From DATEDA01 sp963789885 (GTDB lineage Bacteria; Pseudomonadota; Gammaproteobacteria; Burkholderiales; SG8-39), in assembly GCA_963789885.1 (NCBI GenBank), contig CAWBNB010000005.1, positions 248,001 to 312,000 on the forward strand: DNA of 64,000 bases. The letters run 5' to 3'. The position numbers were made by a program, and so were the translations under genes. Of this stretch, positions 18,424-27,570 are shown piece after piece (the first letter of the stretch is position 1; each line of letters starts with the position of its first letter). The notes beneath the pieces are model-generated. The model had not been told where the DNA came from, did no database searches, and saw only the letters and a program-made list of their open reading frames with translations.

Positions 18424-21400
18424 GGCCGCACTCCCCCGGAGGCCGCGCCCGGCGAAGCCACGCCGGCGCGCTTCGCCAGGCGGTCAAACGCCAGGTAGAT
18501 CACCGGCGTGGTGAACAAGGTGAGCACCTGGCTCACGATCAGGCCGCCGACCATCGTGAGGCCGAGCGGATGCCGCAGCTCGGAGCCAACGCCGGTGCCG
18601 AGCATGAGCGGCAATGCTGCGAAAAGCGCGGCGAGCGTCGTCATCAGGATCGGCCGGAACCGCAGCAGGCACGCCTGCCGGATCGCCTCGCGCGGAGTCT
18701 TTCCTTCCCTGCGTTCGGCATCGAGCGCGAAGTCGATCATCATGATCGCGTTCTTCTTGACGATGCCGATGAGCAGGATGATGCCGATGACCGCGACGAT
18801 GCCGAGATCGGTGCGGGCGACGAGGAGGGCGAGCAGCGCGCCGACCGCAGCCGACGGCAAGGTCGAGAGGATCGTGATCGGGTGAATGTAGCTCTCGTAC
18901 AGCACGCCGAGCACGATGTACATCGTCACGATCGCGGCCAGGATGAGGAGCAGCGTGCCGGCGAGCGACTCGCGGAACGACGCGGCCGCGCCCTCGAAGC
19001 CGGTCGCCACGCTGGCGGGCAGGCCGATCTCGCGCTCGACCGCCTGGATCGCGTCGACCGCCTCGCCGAGCGAGGCGCCGGGGGCGAGATTGAACGAGAT
19101 CGTCGCCGCCGGGAACTGGCCGATGTGGTTGATCGCCAGCGGCGCGGTTCCGACGGTGACGCGCGTCAGCGCCGAGAGCGGCACCTGCGCGCCGCTCGCG
19201 GATGCGACGTGGATGTCCTTCAGCGCCTCGGGGCCGGCGCGGAACTCCGGCTTCACCTCGAGCACCACGCGGTACTGGGTCGCCTGCGTGAAGATCGTCG
19301 AGACAAGCCGCTGCCCGAACGCGTTGTAGAGCGCGTTGTCGATCGCCGCCGGCGTGATGCCGAGCCGGCCCGCGGTGTCGCGGTCGATGTCGACGTACGC
19401 CTGGAGCCCCTGGTCCTGCAGATCGCTCGCCACGTCGGTGAGTTGGGGCAGCGCGCGCATGCGGTCGACGAGCTGCGGCACCCACTCGCCGAGCAGCTTG
19501 CCGTCGGCCGCCTCCAGCGTGAACTGATACTGCGTGCGGCTGATCCGGTCCTCGACCGTCAGGTCCTGCACCGGCTGCATGTAGAGCGTCACGCCCGGAA
19601 CCTTCGCGAGCTCGGGCTGGAGCCGGCGGATCACGTCGGAGGCGTGCGTACGCCGCACCGACAGGGGCTTGAGGTTGATGAGCATCCGGCCGCTGTTCAG
19701 CGTGGCGTTCGTGCCGTCGACGCCGATGAAGGACGACAGGCTCTCGACTGCCGGGTCCTGCAGGATCACCTTCGCGAGCGCCTGCTGGCGTTCGGCCATG
19801 GCAGCGAACGATGCGGTCTGCGGCGCCTCCGAGATGCCCTGGATGACGCCGGTGTCCTGCACCGGAAAGAAGCCCTTCGGCACGACGAGGTAGAGCACGA
19901 CCGTCAAGACCAGGGTGGCGATCGCGACGACGAGCGTCGCGGCCTGGCGGGCGAGCACCCAGTCGAGCATCCGTCCGTAGCGCTCGATGACCGCGTCGAA
20001 CATGCGGCCGGTCGCGCGATAGAAGCGGCCCTGCTCGTGCTCGGGTGCGTGCCGCAGGATCCGCGCGCACATCATCGGCGTCAGGGTCAGCGACACCGCC
20101 GCGGAGATGAGGATCGCGACCGCGAGCGTGACTGCGAACTCGCGGAACAGGCGCCCGACCACCTCGCCCATGAAGAGCAGCGGGATCAGCACCGCGACGA
20201 GCGAGAGCGTGAGCGAGATGATCGTAAAGCCGATCTGCCGCGAGCCCTTGAGGGCCGCCTCGAGCGGGCTTTCGCCGCGCTCGATGTAGCGCGCGATGTT
20301 CTCGATCATCACGATCGCATCGTCGACCACGAAGCCGGTGGCGACGACGAGCGCCATCAGGGTGAGGTTGTTGATCGAGAAGCCGGCGAGATACATGACG
20401 CCGAAGGTGCCGACGAGCGACAGCGGCACCGCGACGCTGGGGATGAGCGTGGCCGGCAGGCTGCGCAGGAACAGGAAGATCACCATCACGACCAGCGCGA
20501 TCGCGACCGCGAGCTCGAGCTGGACGTCGCGGACCGACGCGCGGATCGTGACCGTGCGGTCGGTCAGCACCGTCACGTCCACCGCCGCCGGCAGCGACGC
20601 GGTGAGCTGCGGGAGCTGGCGCTTGATTCGGTCCACGACCTCGATTACGTTGGCGCCGGGCTGCCGCTGGATGTTGACGATCACCGCCGGCACGTCGTTC
20701 ATCCATGCGGCGAGGCGGACGTTTTCGGCGTCCTCGATCACGTCGGCGACGTCGGAGAGGTAGAGCGGCGCGCCGTTGCGGTAGGCGACGACGATGCCGC
20801 GGTACTCCGCGGGCGAGCGGAGCTGGTCGTTCGCGTCGATGGTGTAGGAGCGGCTCGGCCCGTCGAAGCTGCCCTTCGCCTTCTTGACGTTGGCCGCGGT
20901 GATCGCGGTGCGGACGTCTTCGAGGCTGAGCCCGTTCGCGGCGAGCGCCTTGGGGTTCGCTTGCACGCGGACGGCGGGCCGCTGTCCGCCGGACAGGGTG
21001 ACGAGCCCGACGCCGGCGACCTGCGAGAGCTTCTGCGCGAGGCGCGTGTCGGCGAGATTCTGGATCTCCGGTAGCGTGAGCGTCTTCGACGCGAGGCCGA
21101 GCGTGAGGACCGGGGCGTCGGCCGGGTTCACCTTGCTGTAGACCGGCGGCGCCGGCAGATCCTGCGGGATGAGGTTCGAGGCGGCGTTGATCGCCGCCTG
21201 CACGCCCTGCTCGGCGACGTCGAGCGGCACCGCGAGGTCGAACTGCAGGGTGATCACCGATGCACCGCCCGAGCTCGTCGAGGACATCTGCTTGAGGCCG
21301 GGGATCTGGCCGAACTGCCGCTCGAGGGGCGCGGTGACCGAAGACGCCATCACCTCCGGGCTCGCGCCCGGATAGAAGGTGAACACCTGGATGGTCGGGT

Positions 21401-21524
21401 AGTCCACTTGCGGCAGCGCCGAGACCGGCAGCTGCCGGTAAGCGACGAGCCCCGCGAGCAGGATCGCGACCATCAACAGCGTGGTCGCCACCGGCCGCAG
21501 GATGAAGGGGCGCGACGGATTCAC
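18420..21524 (-). CDS. mdtB: RND multidrug efflux permease, MdtB/MuxB type
   Basis: A 1034-residue RND permease starting MNPSRPFILRPVATTLLMVA. It carries the TM4 aspartate pair in ATGFVVDDAIVMIENIARYIE, the RND signature MALVVATGFVVDD, and the repeat-half equivalents near the C-terminus (GIVKKNAIMMIDFALDAERR). The gene lies 36 bases downstream of the adaptor and 118 bases upstream of mdtC; that second gap is filled by two copies of a repeat. It is expected to form a mixed trimer with MdtC, driven by proton influx. Confidence 0.93.
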   Translation of the reverse strand: MNPSRPFILRPVATTLLMVAILLAGLVAYRQLPVSALPQVDYPTIQVFTFYPGASPEVMASSVTAPLERQFGQIPGLKQMSSTSSGGASVITLQFDLAVPLDVAEQGVQAAINAASNLIPQDLPAPPVYSKVNPADAPVLTLGLASKTLTLPEIQNLADTRLAQKLSQVAGVGLVTLSGGQRPAVRVQANPKALAANGLSLEDVRTAITAANVKKAKGSFDGPSRSYTIDANDQLRSPAEYRGIVVAYRNGAPLYLSDVADVIEDAENVRLAAWMNDVPAVIVNIQRQPGANVIEVVDRIKRQLPQLTASLPAAVDVTVLTDRTVTIRASVRDVQLELAVAIALVVMVIFLFLRSLPATLIPSVAVPLSLVGTFGVMYLAGFSINNLTLMALVVATGFVVDDAIVMIENIARYIERGESPLEAALKGSRQIGFTIISLTLSLVAVLIPLLFMGEVVGRLFREFAVTLAVAILISAAVSLTLTPMMCARILRHAPEHEQGRFYRATGRMFDAVIERYGRMLDWVLARQAATLVVAIATLVLTVVLYLVVPKGFFPVQDTGVIQGISEAPQTASFAAMAERQQALAKVILQDPAVESLSSFIGVDGTNATLNSGRMLINLKPLSVRRTHASDVIRRLQPELAKVPGVTLYMQPVQDLTVEDRISRTQYQFTLEAADGKLLGEWVPQLVDRMRALPQLTDVASDLQDQGLQAYVDIDRDTAGRLGITPAAIDNALYNAFGQRLVSTIFTQATQYRVVLEVKPEFRAGPEALKDIHVASASGAQVPLSALTRVTVGTAPLAINHIGQFPAATISFNLAPGASLGEAVDAIQAVEREIGLPASVATGFEGAAASFRESLAGTLLLILAAIVTMYIVLGVLYESYIHPITILSTLPSAAVGALLALLVARTDLGIVAVIGIILLIGIVKKNAIMMIDFALDAERREGKTPREAIRQACLLRFRPILMTTLAALFAALPLMLGTGVGSELRHPLGLTMVGGLIVSQVLTLFTTPVIYLAFDRLAKRAGVASPGAASGGVRP

Positions 21525-21560
21525 CGCGTCCTCGTCGACGAACTGGACGTGCTCACGGCG

Positions 21561-22856
21561 TCACTTCGGCGGCGCGCCCGCACCCTCGGGACGCGGTTTC
21601 CGCCGGAAGCCCTTGCCCGAGCCTTCGGCCGGCGACTTGAGCTCGGGACGGGCGGTCGTGACCTCGACCATCGCACCGTCCCGCAGGCGGTCCATGCCGT
21701 CGGTCACTACGAGGTCGCCGGGCGCGAGCCCCTCGGCGATCGCCTGGCGCTGGCCGTCGACCGGTCCCAGCTTTACCGGGCGCAGCTTCACGGCCTGATC
21801 CGCCTGCACGACGTACACGAACATCCCCTGGGAGCCGCGCTGCACCGCCGAGGCCGGGATCACCGTTGCGTCGCGGACCGTGTCGAGCTTCATGCGGATG
21901 TTCACGAACTGGCTCGGGAAAAGGCCGCCGGTTTCGTTCGCGAATTGCGCCTTGAGCTTGACCGTGCCGGTCGTGGGGTCGACGAGATTGTCCACCGAGG
22001 CGAGCGTGCCGCTCGCCAGGCGGGCCTTGAGCTCCCGGTCCCAGGCCTCCACCGGCGGTTTGTCGCCCGACTGCATCCGCTTCATGACCGCCGGGAGGTT
22101 GTCCTGCGGGACGGTGAAGACCACCGCGGTGGGCGCGAGCTGGGTGATCACGACCAATCCGGTCGCGTCGCCGGCGCGCACGATGTTGCCCGGGTCGACG
22201 AGACGCAGACCGACCCGCCCGCTGACCGGCGCCGTGACGCGGGCGTAAACGAGCTGCAGCCGGGCGTTGTCGATCTGGCTCTGATCCACCTTCACCGCGC
22301 CCTCGTACTGGCGCACGAGCGCGGCCTGCGTGTCCACCTGCTGCTTCGCGATCGAATCCTGCTCGAAGAGCGTGCGATAGCGTTCGAGGTCGAGCTGCGC
22401 GTTCTCGAGGAGCGCGCGATCGCGCGCCATCTGCCCCTCGGCCTGCGTGAGCTGGACCTGGAACGGCCGCGGATCGATCTCGGCGAGAAGATCGCCTTCC
22501 TTGACGACCTGGCCTTCCTCGAACAGCACGCGCAGGAGCTGTCCGTCGACGCGGCTCCGGACCGTGACGGTACGAAGCGGCGTGACCGTCCCGAGCGCGT
22601 TCAGATAGACGTCGACGTCGGCCGTGCGCGCAGGCTCCGCGACGATCGGCGTTCGCGGCGGACCGCCGGCACCGCCCGGTCGGCCGGCGGCAGTCGTCGA
22701 CGGAGCGTCGGGGGCGAGCGCGAACTGCCGGTATGCGAAGTACCCTCCAACCGCCAGCAAGGCGATCACGATCGACCAGAGCCAGACGCGCCGCCGCGGG
22801 CGGTGCGCGACGGGCGTTGCCTGATCGTGCAGCGAGGGTTCGGTCGGGCGGTTCAT
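21561..22856 (-). CDS. mdtA: RND efflux periplasmic adaptor, MdtA/MuxA type
   Basis: The 431-residue protein has one N-terminal membrane segment (VWLWSIVIALLAVGGYFAYR, about residues 24-43), a Pro/Gly linker, then the membrane-fusion-protein fold: lipoyl half-motifs (VTVRSRVDGQLLRVLFEEGQ and ARVTAPVSGRVGLRLVDPGN) around an alpha-hairpin (ALLENAQLDLERYRTLFEQDS), followed by beta-barrel and membrane-proximal domains. It bridges the permeases to the outer-membrane factor. It is the first gene of the mdtABC-oprM operon; the 244-base divergent gap to ridA holds its promoter, which I could not pinpoint. Confidence 0.94.
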   Translation of the reverse strand: MNRPTEPSLHDQATPVAHRPRRRVWLWSIVIALLAVGGYFAYRQFALAPDAPSTTAAGRPGGAGGPPRTPIVAEPARTADVDVYLNALGTVTPLRTVTVRSRVDGQLLRVLFEEGQVVKEGDLLAEIDPRPFQVQLTQAEGQMARDRALLENAQLDLERYRTLFEQDSIAKQQVDTQAALVRQYEGAVKVDQSQIDNARLQLVYARVTAPVSGRVGLRLVDPGNIVRAGDATGLVVITQLAPTAVVFTVPQDNLPAVMKRMQSGDKPPVEAWDRELKARLASGTLASVDNLVDPTTGTVKLKAQFANETGGLFPSQFVNIRMKLDTVRDATVIPASAVQRGSQGMFVYVVQADQAVKLRPVKLGPVDGQRQAIAEGLAPGDLVVTDGMDRLRDGAMVEVTTARPELKSPAEGSGKGFRRKPRPEGAGAPPK

Positions 22857-23100
22857 CGAGCGGGCGGGCGTCGGTCGGACGCCCGATTAGAGCAGAAAGG
22901 GTTCCACGGACAGATTTCCGGACGGCAATCGAACGTTGCGAAACATTTCCTGGCTCCCGACGCATTGACGGCAGGCTGAGCCTACCCCGTCACCATCGAA
23001 AGAATCGGCGCGAATTGCGGAAAAACTGTGCAGACCGTCCGCGCGTAGAATCCGCCGGCCGCGCGTTCGCGCCGCTTCCAGGACCAAAGGAGACCAAGGC

Positions 23101-23451
23101 ATGAGCATTGTCAGGCACAACCCCCATGGCGGCATCCTTTCCGACGCCGTCGAGCACGGCAACCTCGTCTTCGTCGCCGGCATGGTCGCCGACGACCTGA
23201 CGCAGGACATCGCCGGACAGACCCGGCAGGTGCTCGCATCGATCGAGGCGACGCTCGCCAAGGCCGGCTCGAGCAAGTCGAAGATCCTGTGGGCGAACGT
23301 GTGGGTCACCGACATTCGCAACCGCGAAGGGATGAACGGCGTGTGGAAGGCGTGGATCGACCCGCAGAACCTGCCGGCGCGCGCCACCGTCGAGGCGAAG
23401 CTCGCCGATCCGCGCATGCTGGTCGAGATCGCCTGCGTTGCTGCAAAGTAG
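23101..23451 (+). CDS. RidA-family (YjgF/YER057c) protein
   Basis: This 116-residue protein has a strong ribosome site (AAAGGAGA) seven bases before the ATG. It follows the RidA fold: GILSDAVEHGNLVFVAGMVADD, GQTRQVLASIEATLAKAGSSKSKILWANVWVTD, and the C-terminal signature LPARATVEAKLADPRMLVEIACVA, which supplies the conserved arginine (PARATVE). RidA proteins hydrolyse reactive enamine/imine intermediates from PLP enzymes. The N-terminus differs from canonical RidA, so this is probably a paralogous Rid subgroup without an assigned substrate. Confidence 0.9.
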   Translation: MSIVRHNPHGGILSDAVEHGNLVFVAGMVADDLTQDIAGQTRQVLASIEATLAKAGSSKSKILWANVWVTDIRNREGMNGVWKAWIDPQNLPARATVEAKLADPRMLVEIACVAAK

Positions 23452-23532
23452 GATGGACCGCGCGAGCGCTCCGCACCCTTGCCCGCGCTGTCTGACTGCT
23501 CTCTCCGAGATTCCGGTTCAGTTCGCCCGCCG

Positions 23533-24024
23533 ATGCCTGGGTACACCGCAGAATGCCCGCTCGCCGAGCTGCTCGCCATGCTGCCGCAGACCGGCCGCGT
23601 CACGTGGATCGGCGTGCGCCCGGCGCGGCGGGCGAGCGTGACGCCGCTCGACGCGGTCGAAGCGATCGCGGGCCAGGGCCTCGCCGGCGATCACTACGCG
23701 CACGACGGCAAGCGTCAGGTCGCGCTGATCCAGGCCGAGCATCTCGCCGCAGTCGCGGCGTTCCTCGGGCGCCCGTTGCTGGATCCTGCACTGCTCCGGC
23801 GCAACATCGTCGTGGCCGGACTGAACCTGCTCGCGCTCAAGGGGCGGCGGTTCCGCATCGGTGGAGCGCTCCTCGAAGGGAGCGGTCCGTGCGAGCCCTG
23901 TTCGCGGATGGAGGAGGCGCTCGGTCCCGGGGGATACAACGCGATGCGCGGTCACGGGGGAATCACCGCGCGCGTTTTCGAGGGCGGGCTGATCCGGGTC
24001 GGCGATGCGGTGGCCGCGGAGTAG
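23533..24024 (+). CDS. MOSC-domain protein
   Basis: The 163-residue product, started here at MPGYTAECPLAELLAMLP, is a stand-alone MOSC domain: VTWIGVRPARRASV, GQGLAGDHYA, LRRNIVVAGLNLLALKGRRFRIGGALLEG, and PCEPCSRMEEALGPGGYNAMRGHGGITARV, which contains the conserved cysteine that binds sulfur or molybdenum cofactor. MOSC proteins carry sulfur for metal-sulfur clusters or moco enzymes; YiiM relatives reduce N-hydroxylated compounds. No molybdoenzyme is encoded nearby. The 3' end overlaps the following gene by 20 bases. Confidence 0.88.
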   Translation: MPGYTAECPLAELLAMLPQTGRVTWIGVRPARRASVTPLDAVEAIAGQGLAGDHYAHDGKRQVALIQAEHLAAVAAFLGRPLLDPALLRRNIVVAGLNLLALKGRRFRIGGALLEGSGPCEPCSRMEEALGPGGYNAMRGHGGITARVFEGGLIRVGDAVAAE

Positions 24025-24523
24025 GGGAACGGTTCTCGCGCTCGCCGCGGCGCTCGCGCTCGCGGCGTGTTACGCCGAGCTCGACTGGCGGGAGTTCACC
24101 TCGCCCGAGGGCCGGTTCACGGTCATGCTGCCGAGCAAGCCGGTTCGGGAATCGCGCGAGCTCGTCCTTGCCGGGAGTCCGACGACGATGCACATGGTCT
24201 CGGCGCATGCGACGGAGATGGCATTCGGCGTCGGCTACGCCGACCTGCCGCCGGGCACCGATCCGAGGCGCGCGATCGACGAGGGGCGCGCCGCGCTCCT
24301 GCGGAACATCGGCGGGGTCGTGATCGCCGAGCGCGCTCTCGACGGCGTCACCGGGGTGGGGTTCGAGGCGGAGGGCGCGGCGGAGGGCAATCCGATGCGC
24401 CTCGCGGCGCGCGTGCTCGTATCGGGCGACCGCTACTACCAGGTCGTGCTCGTCGCCCGCGCCGCGCGGGCGGACGAGGTCGACCGGGCGCTATTTCCGG
24501 GCTCGTTCAGGCTCATCCCTTGA
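24005..24523 (+). CDS. Putative lipoprotein of unknown function
   Basis: A 172-residue product with a type II signal peptide (VLALAAALALAAC, lipidated Cys about 22). The mature part opens with LDWREFTSPEGRFTVMLPSKP, a pattern common in small secreted beta-rich proteins described only as hypothetical, and ends YYQVVLVARAARADEVDRALFPGSFRLIP. It overlaps the MOSC gene by 20 bases in another frame, so the two are probably translated from one mRNA. I assign no function. It is convergent with trkH. Confidence 0.65.
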   Translation: MRWPRSRGTVLALAAALALAACYAELDWREFTSPEGRFTVMLPSKPVRESRELVLAGSPTTMHMVSAHATEMAFGVGYADLPPGTDPRRAIDEGRAALLRNIGGVVIAERALDGVTGVGFEAEGAAEGNPMRLAARVLVSGDRYYQVVLVARAARADEVDRALFPGSFRLIP

Positions 24524-24562
24524 CAGAGCGGATGTATCACCTCTTCCACTGCCGTGGCGGAC

Positions 24563-26053
24563 TCACTTCCGCCAGAAGGCGGGCGTAAAGACGACAAGCA
24601 GCGTGAAGAGCTCCAGCCGGCCAAGCAGCATCGCCACCGTGCAGATCCACGTCTGGAAGTCGGTCAGCACCGCGTAGTTCGCCGCCGGCCCGACCTTGTT
24701 GAGGCCCGGGCCCATGTTGTTGATGCAGGCCACGACCGCCGAGAAGGAGGTGATGAAGTCGAGCCCGGTCGCGGTCATCATCAGCGACATCCCGACGATC
24801 GTCAGGCCGTAGACGAGCATGAACGCGAGCACCGCGAACACCAGGTTGTTCTCGATCGGCTGGCCGGCGACCTTCAGCGGCACCTCGGCGCGCGGGTGGA
24901 GGATGCGCGTGAACTCGCGGAACGACGCCTTGAGCAGCACCAGTGCGCGGACCATCTTCATCCCGCCGCCGGTCGAGCCGGAGGAGGTGGCGAAGCAGCT
25001 CAGATACAGCATCAGGAGCGGCGCGAACGCCGGCCATTCGTTGAAGTCCGTGTTGGCGAACCCGGTGGTGCTCGCGACCGAGATGACGTTGAACGCAGCG
25101 AAACGGAGCGACTGCCAGAAGCCCGCGTAATAGCCCGTATACCAGAGGTAGGCCGCGACGAACACCGACGCGCCGAGCATCGCGAACATGACCATGCCGG
25201 CCTCGGGATCGCGCGCGTACGGGCGGGGGCTGCGCGCGCGCCAGGCGAGGAAATGGGTGGCAAAGTTCAGGCTGGCGACCAGCATGAACACGATCGTGAC
25301 GGCCTCGATCACCGGCGAGTCGAAGAAGCCGAAGCTCGCGTCGTGCGAGGAGAAGCCCCCCAGGCCCATGGTCGAGAACGCGTGGATCATCGCGTCGAGC
25401 CACGTCATCCCGGCGAGCTTCATCGCCAGAATGCACGCGATCGTGATCACGAAGTAGACGCCCCAGAGCCCCTTGGCGGTCTCGGTGATCCGCGGCGTGA
25501 GCTTGGTGTCCTTCATCGGGCCGGGCGTCTCGGCCTTGAACACCTGCGCGCCGCCGACGCCGAGGAGCGGCAGGATCGCGACCGCAAGCACCACCACCCC
25601 CATTCCGCCCATCCAGACGAGCTGCGCGCGCCAGATGTTGATCGACGGCGGCAGCTTGTCCAGCCCGTCGAGGACGGTGGCGCCGGACGTCGTCAGCCCC
25701 GACACGGTCTCGAAGTACGCGTCGGTGAACGAGAGGCCCGGCAGGTAGAGCATCAGCGGCAGCGTCGCGAACGCCGGGAGGACGGTCCACGCGAGCGCGA
25801 CCAGGAGGAAGCCGTCGCGGATGTGCAGCTCGCCCTCGTGACCGCGCGCGACGAGCCACAGCACCGCCCCGCAGCCGACGGTGACGACGAGCGCCTCGTC
25901 GTACGTGGCCTCGGCGCCGTCGGCGAGAAAGTGCGAGAGCCCGAGCGGGAAGAGGAGCGACAGCCCGAAGATGATCAGCATCAGCCCGAGCGTCTGCGCG
26001 AGCGGCGCGTACCGCGCGAGCGCGGCGACCGGGTTGCGGGCGGTCGACAGCAC
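24563..26053 (-). CDS. trkH: Trk potassium uptake channel subunit TrkH
   Basis: This 496-residue membrane protein has the four-fold M1-P-M2 architecture of TrkH/KtrB. The four selectivity-filter loops are visible: SGLTTSGATVL, FSTMGLGGFS, SVASTTGFAN and CINNMGPGLN, along with the GSTGGGMKMVRALVLLK motif. TrkH forms the potassium-translocating pore gated by TrkA. It is 11 bases downstream of trkA and ends the long minus-strand run that begins at def. Confidence 0.96.
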   Translation of the reverse strand: MLSTARNPVAALARYAPLAQTLGLMLIIFGLSLLFPLGLSHFLADGAEATYDEALVVTVGCGAVLWLVARGHEGELHIRDGFLLVALAWTVLPAFATLPLMLYLPGLSFTDAYFETVSGLTTSGATVLDGLDKLPPSINIWRAQLVWMGGMGVVVLAVAILPLLGVGGAQVFKAETPGPMKDTKLTPRITETAKGLWGVYFVITIACILAMKLAGMTWLDAMIHAFSTMGLGGFSSHDASFGFFDSPVIEAVTIVFMLVASLNFATHFLAWRARSPRPYARDPEAGMVMFAMLGASVFVAAYLWYTGYYAGFWQSLRFAAFNVISVASTTGFANTDFNEWPAFAPLLMLYLSCFATSSGSTGGGMKMVRALVLLKASFREFTRILHPRAEVPLKVAGQPIENNLVFAVLAFMLVYGLTIVGMSLMMTATGLDFITSFSAVVACINNMGPGLNKVGPAANYAVLTDFQTWICTVAMLLGRLELFTLLVVFTPAFWRK

Positions 26054-26064
26054 GGGAGCGGTGG

Positions 26065-27492
26065 CTACACGAAACCGAAGCCGACCTGGAACAGCTTCTC
26101 CACCTTCGGGATCATGCGCTTGTTGGCGACGAACATGATCACGTGATCGTCGGTGCAGATCGTGGTGTCGTGGTGCGCCATGATCACCTTCGCGTCGCGC
26201 TCCTTCGCCGCGAGGTCGGAGATCCGCTCGACCTCGGGTCGGGCGAGGCGGCGCACGACCGCCCCGATCGTCGCGCCGCGCGGCAGCTGGATCTCCTCCA
26301 CCTTCTTCCCGATCACCTTGCAGGTCTTCTCGTCGCCGTGTGCGACCAGCTCGAGCGCCTCGGCCGCGCCGCGGCGCAAGCTATGCACCGCGACGACATC
26401 GCCGCGCCGGATGTGCTGCAGGAGCGTGCCGATCGTCGCCTGGGCCGGCGAGATCGCGATGTCGATCTGGCCGCCCTGCATCAGATCGGCGTAGGAGCGC
26501 CGGTTGATGAGCGCCACCACCCGGCGCGCCCCGAGACGCTTGGCGAGCAGCGCCGCCATGATGTTGTTCTCGTCGTCGTTGGTGAGCGAGAGGAAGAGGT
26601 CCATCTCGCCGATGTTCTCGCTTTCGAGCAGCTCCTCGTCGGTCGCGTCGCCGTGGAGCACCAGCGCCGAGCCGAGCTGGCTCGCGATCAGCTCGGCGCG
26701 CGCTTTCGAGAACTCGAGGATCTTGACCTGATAGTCGCCCTCGAGCGCGCGCGCGAGCCGCAGGCCGATGTTGCCGCCGCCGGCGATCATCACCCGCTTC
26801 ACCGGCTTGTCCATCTTGCGCAGCTCCCGCATCACCTGGCGGATGTGCTCGGTGTCGGCAATGCAGAACACCTCGTCGCCGGCACGCACCACGGTCTCGC
26901 CGTCGGGGATGATCGCCTGGTCGCCGCGGAAGATGGCGACGACGCGCGCGTCCACCGAGGACAGGTGCTGTCTCAGGTCCTTGAGCGGGTGGCCCACCAG
27001 CGGACCGCCGTCGACTGCACGCACCGCCACCATCGTGACCCGGCCGTCGGCAAACCGGAGTACCTGCAACGCCTCCGGGAACTCGATCAGCCGCGTGATG
27101 TACTCGGTGACGATGTCCTCGGGACTGATCGCGTAGTCGACCGCGAAACCCTCGTCGGTGAGCAGCTCCGGATGGGCGAGAATGGACCGCGAGCGCACGC
27201 GCGCGATGCGGGTCGGTGTGTTGAAGAGGTTCGCGGCCACCTTGCAGGCGACGAGGTTGGTCTCGTCGGACTGCGTGACCGCGATCAGCATGTCGGCATC
27301 CTCGATGCCGGCGTCGACGAGCGTCGCGGGGTGCGATGCGCTCCCGACCACGGTCCGCAGGTCGAGCTTGTCCTGCAGGTCCTTCAGCCGCGCCGGCTGG
27401 TGATCGACGAGCGTGATGTCGTTCTGCTCGGACACGAGGCTCTCGGCGAGCGTCGAGCCGACCTGGCCGGCGCCGAGGATGACGATTTTCAC
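26065..27492 (-). CDS. trkA: Trk system potassium transporter regulatory subunit TrkA
   Basis: The 475-residue cytoplasmic protein contains two RCK_N/RCK_C units. Rossmann NAD-binding motifs occur at the start (MKIVILGAGQVGSTLAESL) and again at the middle (RVMIAGGGNIGLRLARALE), each followed by a TrkA-C domain. It binds nucleotides and opens the TrkH channel. The pairing with trkH and with the NtrYX-type genes upstream is the standard betaproteobacterial arrangement. Confidence 0.97.
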   Translation of the reverse strand: MKIVILGAGQVGSTLAESLVSEQNDITLVDHQPARLKDLQDKLDLRTVVGSASHPATLVDAGIEDADMLIAVTQSDETNLVACKVAANLFNTPTRIARVRSRSILAHPELLTDEGFAVDYAISPEDIVTEYITRLIEFPEALQVLRFADGRVTMVAVRAVDGGPLVGHPLKDLRQHLSSVDARVVAIFRGDQAIIPDGETVVRAGDEVFCIADTEHIRQVMRELRKMDKPVKRVMIAGGGNIGLRLARALEGDYQVKILEFSKARAELIASQLGSALVLHGDATDEELLESENIGEMDLFLSLTNDDENNIMAALLAKRLGARRVVALINRRSYADLMQGGQIDIAISPAQATIGTLLQHIRRGDVVAVHSLRRGAAEALELVAHGDEKTCKVIGKKVEEIQLPRGATIGAVVRRLARPEVERISDLAAKERDAKVIMAHHDTTICTDDHVIMFVANKRMIPKVEKLFQVGFGFV

Positions 27493-27570
27493 GACCCTGG
27501 CTCCCTGTGAGGCGGCGGATTCTAGTCCTTTCCCCGTCCGATGGTCGGGGGAAAGGCGGCGATGCGCGCG

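Noticed and set aside
14939..21074. Very long open frames on the plus strand, up to 1191 codons, opposite the RND permease genes
   Set aside because: They are antisense to clear RND permeases, are made mostly of Arg, Asp, His and Gly as expected of GC-rich shadows, and show no family signatures or ribosome sites.
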